Part shown: positions 1 through 7,192 of the stretch, piece after piece
How the letters are laid out: each line of letters begins with the position of its first letter
Numbering within the stretch: position 1 is the first letter of the stretch
Origin: Caldifarciminota bacterium RBG_13_43_14
GTDB lineage: Bacteria; Hydrothermota; Tepidihabitantia; SM23-42
Direction of reading: 5' to 3'
Assembly: GCA_001771735.1 (NCBI GenBank)
Contig: MEUM01000087.1
Location: 1-16,544 of the forward strand
Length of the DNA: 16,544 nucleotides
Made by a program: the position numbers and the translations under genes
The notes under the pieces: model-generated
The model's input: the letters and a program-made list of their open reading frames with translations, nothing else
Told to the model about the DNA's origin: nothing
Database searches by the model: none

Positions 1-2744
1 CCAGCCGCGACAACGCGGCCGCCTTCATCCCCTCCTTCCGGACCCAGGTCTATTATCCAATCGGCACATTTGATCACTTCAAGGTTGTGTTCGATAACAA
101 CCACCGTATTACCCTTATCTACCAGCTTGGTAAGGACTTTGAGCAGCAACTTCACATCATGAAAGTGCAGACCGGTTGTGGGTTCATCAAGAATATATAT
201 AGTTTTGCCAGTCGCAATTTTTGAAAGTTCCTTCGACAATTTAATACGTTGGGCTTCACCGCCGGAAAGTGTCGTTGCTGATTGTCCCAGCTTGATATAA
301 CCAAGACCGACGTCATCAAGAAGTTTAAGTTTCCTTTTTATCTGTGGTATATTTTGAAAGAAAATCAATGCCTCGGCGATCGACATATTCAATAGATCAT
401 TGATATTCTTACCCTTGTATCTTATATCAAGTGTCTCCCGGTTGAATCGCTTGCCGTGACAGGCATCGCAGATAACATAAACATCTGGTAAAAAATGCAT
501 TTCAATACGCAGCATACCGCCGCCTTCACATTGTTCGCAGCGTCCTCCCGGCACATTAAAGGAAAAGCGCCCTGGTCTATAGCCGCGCATCTTAGATTCA
601 GGCAGCTGGGTAAAAAGTTCCCGAATCGGTGTCCAGGCACTTGTGTAAGTTGCGGGATTGGAGCGCGGGGTACGGCCGATCGGCGATTGATCGATATTTA
701 CGGCTTTGTCAACGAATTCCAGACCCTGTATTCCTTTATAGGAACCGGCCGGATACTGCGAATCATAAAATTTTTGTGCCAGGGCTCGGTATAGAGTATC
801 AACGATCAAAGTCGATTTGCCCGAACCCGAGACACCGGTAACAACGACGAATAATCCCAGCGGGATCTCGACATCGATCGATTTGAGATTATTCGCCGCC
901 GCGCCTTTTATACTGAGACGCCGCTGGCTAAGTGGACGCCGTATTTTGGGGATTTCAATGCCTTCAGCGCCAGAAATATAACGACCGGTTACTGATTCTT
1001 GATTGCGCGCTATTTCAGCTGGTGAACCAGCGGCCACAACCCGGCCGCCGTTCTCACCGGCGCCGGGTCCGAGGTCAATAATATAGTCGGCACTCATTAT
1101 TGTCTCAGCATCATGTTCAACTACGATCACGGTATTACCGAGATCCCTCAATGCCTTTAAAGTATTAAGTAACCTCCGGTTATCGCGCTGATGCAGACCG
1201 ATTGACGGTTCATCCAATATATAAAGCACACCGACCAATCCGGATCCGATCTGGGTTGCGAGTCGAACCCGCTGTTCCTCGCCGCCAGCAAGGGTTTCAG
1301 TCATTCGGTCGAGGGTAAGATAATCCAGTCCAACCGCATTAAGAAAGCCAAGCCGGCGGGTTATTTCTTTGATCATTTCACCGGCTACTTTTGTTTCGTG
1401 ATTGGTTAATTCTATCTTTTCAAAAAGCTGAAGTGACTCCTTGATCGCAAGTTTAGTAATTTCCGCGATGTTGTGATTATGTATTTTCACGGCCAAACTT
1501 TCAGGTCGCAGGCGTGCACCTTTGCACGCCGGACAGCGAGAAATCGTCATGAAATCCTCAATGTATTGCCTTACTGCTTCTGATGTGGTTTCCCGGTACC
1601 GCCGCATCAATTCGGGCACAAGACCTTCGAATGTCTCCTCAAATTGACCATGACCCGTACCGTCACGGCGCACATATTTTATCTTGATCGGTATACCTTC
1701 ACCCAAGAGAATAGTCTTTTTGACTTTATCCGACAATTTCTTAAAAGAAGTATCCAAGCTGAATTTCATTTTTTCAGAAAGTCCGCGCATGATCGAAGTC
1801 CGCCAATTGCTCAGTTCGCCATAATGATGAATCGCCCCGCCACTGATCGATAAATCCGGATTTCGTATGACCTTATCAGGATCGATCTCCATCTTTGTGC
1901 CCAGACCGTCACAGGTCTCGCAGGCACCATAAGGCGAATTGAAACTGAACATGCGCGGTGATAACTCGGAATAGCTGATCCCGCATTTAATACAGGCCAA
2001 TTGCTGGCTGAAATTAATCTCTTCCTTGCCATTAACAAGCACGGTAAGAATTCCATTCGCCTCCCGTAAACCGATCTCCATTGAATCGGCAAGCCGCTTA
2101 TTAATACCAGTCTTTAGAACGATTCGGTCGATGACGATCTCGATCGTATGTTTTTTATAGCGGCCGAGTTCAGGTATGGTTTCAATATCATATATTTTAC
2201 CATCGACCCTGGCCCGGACATAGCCCCGTCGTTTGAGCCGGTTCAGAAACTCTTTATATTCGCCTTTACGCCCGCGAACGACCGGAGCCAGTATCTCAAT
2301 ACGACTTCCTTCTGGTAATGACTTGACCGCGTCGACGATCTGATCGACGGTTTGAGACTCGATCTTTCTACCACATCGATGGCAATATGGAATTCCAATA
2401 CGGGCAAAAAGCACCCTTAGATAGTCATAGATCTCGGTTACCGTACCGACTGTGGACCGCGGATTTCTTGCTGCACTACGCTGCTGAATAGCAATCGCTG
2501 GAGATAATCCGATGATCTCATCGACATCAGGTTTATCCATCATGCCTAAGAATTGCCGGGCATATGCTGATAACGATTCGACATACCGACGTTGACCTTC
2601 AGCATAAAGCGTGTCAAAGGCCAGCGACGATTTCCCGGAACCGGAAATGCCGGTTATAACTACCAATTTATTCCGCGGTATCTGAACATTGATATTCTTC
2701 AGGTTATGTACCCGGGCGCCTTTGACCAGTATTCCTTCGATCAT
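1..2744 (-). CDS. uvrA: UvrA, excinuclease ABC subunit A (3' end cut by window)
   Basis: This is the DNA damage-recognition ATPase of UvrABC nucleotide excision repair, a cytoplasmic dimer that scans DNA with UvrB. The frame is open for 914 codons from ATG 2744 to the window edge with no interruption. E. coli UvrA has 940 residues, so only about the last 25 are missing. Visible motifs: first Walker A TGISGSGKSS (residues 31-40), a CxxC...CxxC zinc site around CIKCG and CETC, first signature LAGGE (Ala486) followed by LDEPSIGLH, second Walker A GVSGSGKST (about 635-643), second zinc site CEQC...CDAC, second signature LSGGEAQR, and LDEPTTGLH. The first signature has Ala where the usual LSGGE has Ser. 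No Shine-Dalgarno sequence precedes the ATG, and a promoter lies directly upstream. The gene is divergent from nnr across a 643-nt repeat-rich gap. The assignment is certain. Confidence 0.98.
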   Translation of the reverse strand, partial: MIEGILVKGARVHNLKNINVQIPRNKLVVITGISGSGKSSLAFDTLYAEGQRRYVESLSAYARQFLGMMDKPDVDEIIGLSPAIAIQQRSAARNPRSTVGTVTEIYDYLRVLFARIGIPYCHRCGRKIESQTVDQIVDAVKSLPEGSRIEILAPVVRGRKGEYKEFLNRLKRRGYVRARVDGKIYDIETIPELGRYKKHTIEIVIDRIVLKTGINKRLADSMEIGLREANGILTVLVNGKEEINFSQQLACIKCGISYSELSPRMFSFNSPYGACETCDGLGTKMEIDPDKVIRNPDLSISGGAIHHYGELSNWRTSIMRGLSEKMKFSLDTSFKKLSDKVKKTILLGEGIPIKIKYVRRDGTGHGQFEETFEGLVPELMRRYRETTSEAVRQYIEDFMTISRCPACKGARLRPESLAVKIHNHNIAEITKLAIKESLQLFEKIELTNHETKVAGEMIKEITRRLGFLNAVGLDYLTLDRMTETLAGGEEQRVRLATQIGSGLVGVLYILDEPSIGLHQRDNRRLLNTLKALRDLGNTVIVVEHDAETIMSADYIIDLGPGAGENGGRVVAAGSPAEIARNQESVTGRYISGAEGIEIPKIRRPLSQRRLSIKGAAANNLKSIDVEIPLGLFVVVTGVSGSGKSTLIVDTLYRALAQKFYDSQYPAGSYKGIQGLEFVDKAVNIDQSPIGRTPRSNPATYTSAWTPIRELFTQLPESKMRGYRPGRFSFNVPGGRCEQCEGGGMLRIEMHFLPDVYVICDACHGKRFNRETLDIRYKGKNINDLLNMSIAEALIFFQNIPQIKRKLKLLDDVGLGYIKLGQSATTLSGGEAQRIKLSKELSKIATGKTIYILDEPTTGLHFHDVKLLLKVLTKLVDKGNTVVVIEHNLEVIKCADWIIDLGPEGGDEGGRVVAA

Positions 2745-2750
2745 GGGTCA

Positions 2751-2778
2751 ATAATAGTCACGTTGCAAGGAGTGTCAA
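2751..2778 (-). promoter_or_regulatory. uvrA promoter, probably giving a leaderless mRNA
   Basis: On the minus strand a perfect -35 TTGACA (2778-2773) is followed by 16 bases and a -10 TATTAT (2756-2751, five of six consensus bases). Only six bases separate the -10 from the uvrA ATG at 2744. A start about seven bases after the -10 would fall on the A of the ATG, leaving no room for a ribosome site. I see no LexA-box-like palindrome here. The role is inferred from sequence. Confidence 0.7.
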
Positions 2779-2848
2779 TAATTTAAAACTCCAAAATACC
2801 TTCAGCCTCCTTTAAAACGGATATGTGAAGCTGATCCGCCTTGCTTGT

Positions 2849-2869
2849 CCGCCTATGGAGGAGGCGGAA
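2849..2869. repeat. GC-rich hairpin, member of a short dispersed motif
   Basis: TCCGCCT (2849-2855) and AGGCGGA (2863-2869) form a perfect 7-bp stem with a 7-nt loop. On the minus strand it reads AGGCGGACAAGC. Close relatives occur on the plus strand at 3312-3324 (AGGCGGGCAGGCG) and 8163-8174 (AGGCGGACAGGC), so this is a small dispersed repeat confined to intergenic DNA. It lies about 100 nt upstream of uvrA and has no U-run on either side, so it is not an obvious terminator. Confidence 0.6.
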
Positions 2870-2890
2870 AATGCCTAAAAAAAATAATAC

Positions 2891-2919
2891 GTAATTAGTA
2901 ATTGGTAATTATGTAATTA
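2891..2919. repeat. Four tandem GTAATTN heptamers
   Basis: Four near-perfect tandem 7-nt units, GTAATTA, GTAATTG, GTAATTA and GTAATTA, occupy this stretch with one extra T before the last unit. They adjoin the ATCAG repeat element. No function is assigned. Slipped-strand length variation would be possible. Confidence 0.7.
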
Positions 2920-2932
2920 AGAAACTAAGTAT

Positions 2933-3052
2933 ATCAGGATACCAGAAGATCAGTAGGTAGTAGATCAGCAAAACAGAATATCAGAATTCAATTCCTGATG
3001 TGCTGGTGTCCTGATAATCTTCGTGCTGGTAATCTGATTTTCTGATCTGCTT
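2933..3052. repeat. Two-armed ATCAG/CTGAT repeat element
   Basis: The left half has four ATCAG pentamers on the plus strand (starting 2933, 2949, 2964 and 2980). The right half has four CTGAT (2995, 3011, 3034 and 3042), so the element is an inverted array. ATCAGGATACCAG (2933-2945) pairs with CTGGTGTCCTGAT (3003-3015) with one G:T wobble. A smaller hairpin joins 2980-2984 to 2995-2999. The right arm read on the minus strand (3052 to 3009) matches 16007-16050 at 41 of 44 positions. I see no coding capacity. The rest of the 2745-3387 gap holds other short repeats and two promoters, but no gene. Confidence 0.8.
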
Positions 3053-3093
3053 AACCAGGTATTGACTCAACAGAATTACTCTTCGAGTAAGGT

Positions 3094-3129
3094 AAGGCTT
3101 TAGCCTTGCATGGGCAAACCTAAAGGCTT
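3094..3129. repeat. AAGGCTTTAG inverted repeat
   Basis: AAGGCTTTAGCCTT (3094-3107) is itself a hairpin with a TT loop. AAGGCTTTAG (3094-3103) also pairs with CTAAAGGCTT (3120-3129) with one mismatch, so two alternative folds compete. It is followed by TGCACTACGGGG. This resembles the small REP-like palindromes that bacteria scatter between genes. Downstream, TTCTCGACAAGCTCGAAG (3175-3192) is another short imperfect palindrome. No function can be assigned. Confidence 0.5.
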
Positions 3130-3255
3130 GCACTACGGGGCTCCGGAGGATATCCAGAAGTACATTTAAGGAACTTCTCGACAAGCTCGAAGAATACTCT
3201 ATCAAGTATCATGAATCAAGGATCGGTTCTTATTGCGTTTAGCGTCAAGCGTTAG

Positions 3256-3350
3256 GCGCTACGGTCTTTATAGTTCTTACTATTTTTTCGCGTTACGCGC
3301 TACTCCCTCCAAAGGCGGGCAGGCGCTACGCGTTACGGTCTTTTCCGTTC
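3256..3350 (+). repeat. GCGYTACGGTCTTT direct repeat pair upstream of nnr
   Basis: GCGCTACGGTCTTTATAGTTC (3256-3276) recurs as GCGTTACGGTCTTTTCCGTTC (3330-3350), 74 nt apart, and the second copy ends just before the nnr -35 box. Between them CGCG-TTA-CGCG (3289-3299) forms a small hairpin and a copy of the AGGCGGGCAGG motif occurs. Related GCGCTAC sequences precede the tRNA promoter (8222) and the apgM promoter (15996 on the minus strand). This could be an upstream promoter element or just a repeat that settles beside promoters. Confidence 0.55.
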
Positions 3351-3353
3351 ATC

Positions 3354-3381
3354 TTGACTTAATTGCTTTTTTTCATAGAAT
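3354..3381 (+). promoter_or_regulatory. nnr promoter, probably giving a leaderless mRNA
   Basis: The -35 TTGACT (3354-3359), a 16-nt spacer and the -10 TAGAAT (3376-3381) lie six bases before the ATG at 3388. This is the same geometry as the divergent uvrA promoter. The predicted start falls on the initiation codon and no ribosome-binding site exists upstream of it. The TTGACT box also matches the -35 of the tRNA-Ala and apgM promoters in this window, which strengthens the call. Confidence 0.7.
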
Positions 3382-3387
3382 TTTAAT

Positions 3388-4956
3388 ATGCGAGTAGTAA
3401 ATAACCAACAGATGCAAATAATCGATCGCTGGGCGGTCAAGAAACTTGGTATTCCAAGTGCGGTTTTAATGGAAAATGCCGGTCGGGGTTGTGCCGATAT
3501 TTTGAAAGGATACTTCGAATCAGAAAATCTTAATACCCTTATCATTTGCGGTAAAGGCAACAATGGCGGTGATGGTTTTGTCATTGCCCGTCATCTCATC
3601 AATCGTGGTGCGGTTGTCTCGGTTGTGCTTTTAGGCAAGGGTAAAGAATTAAAAGGTGATGCCCGCATTAATTATAATATCTGTCGTCAGACCGGCATCA
3701 AAATAATTGAGATCAAGACCGCGACCGCTCTTAAAAATATACTTAACCGTAACCAACCAGCGCTGATCATCGATGCAATCTTTGGAACTGGATTCAAAGG
3801 TAAAACTTCGAATTTTCATGCTCAGGTCTTTGAGTACATGAACGACTCTGATGCCTTCATTTTTTCAGTCGACATTCCCTCCGGGGTAATCGGTGATACA
3901 GGTCAATTCGATCGTTCCTGTGTGATCGCGGATGCAACTGCGGCCATATGCCTTCCAAAACGTGGTAATATGCTCTATCCAGGTCGCGAATTCTGCGGTG
4001 ATCTGCACATCGTTGATATCGGCGTTCCGTATAATCTAACGGCTCATGGATTTCCCCAATTGATCGAATTTGAAAATATTGAAAGAATGTTACCCCTCCG
4101 TCCGCCCGACGGTAATAAAGGTACTTTTGGTCAAATCCTTGTTATCGCTGGAGCCCGCGGCTATGCAGGTGCCGCAGCAATGGCTTCCCAAGCAGCCTTG
4201 AAAACCGGTGCCGGTCTGGTAAGACTGGCCACACCGCTTTGCGTTGTTGAGGCAGTAGAAGCCAATACTATGGAGATCGTTAAAGTACCATTGAACGAAA
4301 CCAAGAGCGGAACCATCAGCTCAACTGCTGTTGATCAGCTTAAAGTGCCATTATCCAAGAGCGATGTCGTCGTGCTCGGGCCAGGACTGACCACACACAA
4401 TGAAACTGCTCAATTCGTAAAAAAGATCTTGCCTAAAATAAAAGTACCTTTGATAATCGATGCGGACGCCCTCAATATAATTGCAGGCGATATTGGAATA
4501 CTTGAACAGATAAAAGCTCCCTGTATGATCACGCCCCATCCTGGCGAGCTCAGCCGCCTGACCGGACGCAAACCAACACAGATTAATGATCAACGTATCG
4601 ATCTGGCTCTTGAATTCGCCACTAAACACGGTATCACGATCGTGCTTAAAGGCGCGCCCACGGTTATTGCGGGTCCGGATGGAGAAGTATATATAAATCC
4701 AACTGGTAATAGCGGCCTGGCCAGTGCCGGATCCGGAGATGTGCTGGTTGGAATGATCGCAGCTTTTCTTGCCCAGCAGAGCCCGATCCGAGACGCAGCG
4801 CAACTCGGTGTGTTCATGCATGGATTGACCGCTGATCTGATCGCCAGCGATTCTAATGAATATTCAATAATTGCTGGTGATCTATTAAGTAATATTGGTC
4901 GCGCCTTTGATTTTATTTTACGCCGTTCATTCATTGAAACGAAAAAGAATGACTGA
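3388..4956 (+). CDS. nnr: Bifunctional NAD(P)H-hydrate epimerase / ADP-dependent dehydratase
   Basis: This 522-residue metabolite-repair enzyme restores damaged NADHX and NADPHX in the cytoplasm. The N-terminal NnrE (YjeF_N) part spans about residues 1-215. It interconverts the R and S epimers, with GKGNNGGDG (55-63), DAIFGTGFKG and DIPSG followed by DTG. The C-terminal NnrD carbohydrate-kinase-like dehydratase (about 225-515) has KGTFGQILVIAG, VLGPGL, DADALN, TPHPGEL and the ATP-site motif AGSGDVL. Length and domain order match the fused bacterial proteins such as E. coli YjeF/Nnr. The start codon lies six bases downstream of a -10 box with no Shine-Dalgarno sequence. It heads a rightward gene string and overlaps the next gene by 8 nt (ATGACTGA), which suggests translational coupling. 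Confidence 0.97.
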   Translation: MRVVNNQQMQIIDRWAVKKLGIPSAVLMENAGRGCADILKGYFESENLNTLIICGKGNNGGDGFVIARHLINRGAVVSVVLLGKGKELKGDARINYNICRQTGIKIIEIKTATALKNILNRNQPALIIDAIFGTGFKGKTSNFHAQVFEYMNDSDAFIFSVDIPSGVIGDTGQFDRSCVIADATAAICLPKRGNMLYPGREFCGDLHIVDIGVPYNLTAHGFPQLIEFENIERMLPLRPPDGNKGTFGQILVIAGARGYAGAAAMASQAALKTGAGLVRLATPLCVVEAVEANTMEIVKVPLNETKSGTISSTAVDQLKVPLSKSDVVVLGPGLTTHNETAQFVKKILPKIKVPLIIDADALNIIAGDIGILEQIKAPCMITPHPGELSRLTGRKPTQINDQRIDLALEFATKHGITIVLKGAPTVIAGPDGEVYINPTGNSGLASAGSGDVLVGMIAAFLAQQSPIRDAAQLGVFMHGLTADLIASDSNEYSIIAGDLLSNIGRAFDFILRRSFIETKKND

Positions 4957-6397
4957 TCTTTTAGTTTTTCTTTTTTTTACCCAGATCATCAGCCCTAATA
5001 TTTTTTATCAGGATAATTACCGGATCATACCACCGCTTGGAAGGATAAAATCGATTGCGGTAACACCGTTCGAGGTGATTGCGGTCAATGATGATTATCT
5101 TTTGATCTTTGACCGCAATCCATTCCAGATGAAATCCTCTTTCAGCTTTGATCAGCCGATCGAGCTGGTCGGTTTTGATGAACAATATAATGAAATCTGG
5201 CTCAGCGGTCGAAAGAAAATGCTGCGTTTCAATACGCACAGTTCGATACTTTATGAATATATGATTACTGAAGATATCGGGCGCTTCGGCATTGCCGAAG
5301 ATTATATTTACGTTGATGGTGTCAATGACTATAGTATCGAAAAAAGGACCGGTGCCGTAAAAAACCTCAGTGCTTTTCCGGGAACGGTCAAATGGTTTCA
5401 AAAGACCGGTGATACTGACCTTAAAAAATATCCGTGGTTATCACCCTATGTTTATTTTGATGATATGTCCCGTTCGCAGGTCCCCAATCAGAGCTTTCCG
5501 ATTACCGCGATTGCCGATGGCGGATTGGAGATCTTTGTTGGCACGGATCGTTATGGCCTATTAAAATACAATTCTATTAGCTGGCAAAAGGAGCGCTCAG
5601 TATTTGGCCCGCTCGGTATCAATTTACGTCAGGTTCGTAGATTCGAAGACAAAATATATTTTATATCGGAATCGGGCGTTTCTATTCTTCCCCAGGGGGC
5701 AAAGGACTGGCAGTACTTGCGGACCAGAGCTCATCCTTCCGGTTTTCAAATATACAAGGGCACGCCGGTATTTGGATTGCGCATGAACCTTTTCAGTTTT
5801 GAAAATGGAGTCTCGATCACGCTCAACAGCACCCCCAATGAGATTATCGCCCTTGAAGGTGATAATAATAATTTATATATCGGTACGACCCAGGGAATGT
5901 TCGCCTTGACCAAAACATCCGGTAAACTAACACCCTTCGGGCCATCCAAATATTCGGTATACGCGATCTACCCGGCCTATGACCGCATTCTCAGCGGCGG
6001 CGAGTTTGGATTATACAGTTATGACCGCAATGATAAGTCGTGGACTCAAATTATGCCGTTCGGTATAAAAGATATCGTCAAATTCAAAGATGAATATTTT
6101 CTGTTAGGCTTGAATAATCAGCTGATCAGATATAAACCGCCGGAAGACATCAGCGATGCCGATACTAACTGGGTAATGCTGCCGTATTTTAATATCTATG
6201 ATATCGATGCCGATAGTGATGTAGTCTATTGTGCATCGTATGCCGGTATCTATTATTTCGAACCCGAGAGCGAACTGTTCAAAGTGATATATAATCTACC
6301 GCGCATAAAATATGATCATGTTTTTGTTGTCAACCAGAATATCCTCGCCGTTTCAAGCAAAGGCATTTTCCAGTTACCAAACCAGAAGCGGGATTGA
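4949..6397 (+). CDS. Predicted exported beta-propeller protein, function unknown
   Basis: This 482-residue protein starts at the ATG overlapping the nnr stop. A hydrophobic N-terminus (LLVFLFFTQIIS) looks like a signal sequence, so it probably acts outside the cytoplasm. The body consists of repeated short beta units of the type IFVGTDRYGLLKYN, LYIGTTQGMFAL, ILSGGEFGLYSYD and VYCASYAGIYYFEPES. These are spaced about 40-90 residues apart and resemble propeller blades of the two-component-regulator-propeller or WD/Kelch kind, perhaps six to eight blades. I see no catalytic motif. An alternative in-frame TTG start at 4934 would add MKRKR in front and give a more classical positively charged signal peptide, but neither start has a clear ribosome site. 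The gene sits between nnr and tatC. A protein-binding or scaffolding role is only a guess. Confidence 0.75.
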   Translation: MTDLLVFLFFTQIISPNIFYQDNYRIIPPLGRIKSIAVTPFEVIAVNDDYLLIFDRNPFQMKSSFSFDQPIELVGFDEQYNEIWLSGRKKMLRFNTHSSILYEYMITEDIGRFGIAEDYIYVDGVNDYSIEKRTGAVKNLSAFPGTVKWFQKTGDTDLKKYPWLSPYVYFDDMSRSQVPNQSFPITAIADGGLEIFVGTDRYGLLKYNSISWQKERSVFGPLGINLRQVRRFEDKIYFISESGVSILPQGAKDWQYLRTRAHPSGFQIYKGTPVFGLRMNLFSFENGVSITLNSTPNEIIALEGDNNNLYIGTTQGMFALTKTSGKLTPFGPSKYSVYAIYPAYDRILSGGEFGLYSYDRNDKSWTQIMPFGIKDIVKFKDEYFLLGLNNQLIRYKPPEDISDADTNWVMLPYFNIYDIDADSDVVYCASYAGIYYFEPESELFKVIYNLPRIKYDHVFVVNQNILAVSSKGIFQLPNQKRD

Positions 6398-6419
6398 TCC
6401 CCGGTAAGGCATAATTTCC

Positions 6420-7148
6420 ATGGATGAAAAAAAAATCGGTTTTTTAGATCATCTTGAAGAACTCAGAAGACGCATACTGATATCGATCTTACTGGTATTA
6501 ACTTTTTCGATCGTTGGTTTCATCTTTGCCGGACGCATAATCGATGCAATAATTACAATCGGCAAACTCGATGCCACTTATTTCTTTGCGCCGATCGAAG
6601 CCTTTACCGCCCAATTTAAGATCGCATTGTTCTTTGGTTTCACAGTTGCATTCCCCTTTCTCCTTTATCAGGTCTGGGCATTCATCGGCCCCGGACTGAC
6701 CGGCACCGAGCAGAAGATTAGTTTAACATTTATTTTAAGCGGCGTAATTCTTTTCATGATCGGGATCGCCTTTGGATATTTTATAATAATACCGTATGGT
6801 TTGATGTTTCTTTTTTCTTTTACCTCGGACAATGTACAGCCCCTTATGAATATAAGCAAGTATTTAAACTTTTTCGTTTGGTGCATGCTGGGCACCGGCA
6901 TATTATTCCAGCTCCCACTTATTGTATTTTCGCTTATAAAATTAGGTATTGTGGATGCAAAGACAATTTCCCGTCACCGCGCCGAAGCCATTGTCGGTAT
7001 CATGATCTTATGTGCGGTCATCACACCAACCGGTGATTTCTTTACGCTGCTTTTGATCTCCATCCCGCTGGTATTATTATTTGAGATCGGTATATTAGCG
7101 GCCCGACTAACCACCCGGAAAAAGAACATCAAAGCTCATGACCATTAA
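6420..7148 (+). CDS. tatC: TatC, twin-arginine translocase subunit
   Basis: TatC is the inner-membrane receptor that recognises twin-arginine signal peptides and exports folded proteins. The 242 residues are the usual length. The cytoplasmic N-terminus FLDHLEELRRRI carries the conserved glutamate (Glu14, matching E. coli Glu15). GPGLTGTEQK carries the second conserved glutamate (Glu97, matching E. coli Glu103). Six hydrophobic segments are visible at roughly residues 18-38, 66-86, 101-122, 150-172, 189-205 and 208-229. The C-terminus is basic (TTRKKNIK), as expected on the cytoplasmic side. The ATG lies 22 nt after the propeller gene, with only a weak AAGG 10 nt upstream. No tatA or tatB gene lies in the window, so the partner subunits must be encoded elsewhere. 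Confidence 0.97.
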   Translation: MDEKKIGFLDHLEELRRRILISILLVLTFSIVGFIFAGRIIDAIITIGKLDATYFFAPIEAFTAQFKIALFFGFTVAFPFLLYQVWAFIGPGLTGTEQKISLTFILSGVILFMIGIAFGYFIIIPYGLMFLFSFTSDNVQPLMNISKYLNFFVWCMLGTGILFQLPLIVFSLIKLGIVDAKTISRHRAEAIVGIMILCAVITPTGDFFTLLLISIPLVLLFEIGILAARLTTRKKNIKAHDH

Positions 7149-7192
7149 ACCATTCAAGCCTTAAAGGCGTATAATTAATCAAAGGAGGTCAG

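Noticed and set aside
495..2092. Plus- and minus-strand open frames of 60-100 residues within uvrA
   Set aside because: The uvrA frame is continuous with all expected motifs across the region, so these are alternative-frame artefacts.
2933..3052. CRISPR array
   Set aside because: The recurring unit is only 5 nt with 8-16 nt steps and changes strand in the middle. There are no 20-40 nt repeats with unique spacers and no cas genes.
2981..3205. Minus-strand open frame of 74 residues in the uvrA-nnr gap
   Set aside because: It runs through repeat arms and hairpins, has no ribosome site, and its sequence is explained by the ATCAG and REP-like repeats.
4351..4934. Two long minus-strand open frames inside nnr (156 and 114 residues)
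   Set aside because: They are antisense to a conserved enzyme with unmistakable motifs, have no recognisable domains, and arise from codon composition.
4895..4948. TTG at 4895 as the propeller gene start
   Set aside because: It would lie deep inside the nnr coding region with no ribosome site, and the extra residues place a second hydrophobic patch ahead of the signal sequence.
7148..7175. Full promoter between tatC and the lipoprotein gene
   Set aside because: TATAAT at 7170 is good but no TTGACW-like -35 occurs at 15-18 nt, and the genes are close enough to share a transcript.
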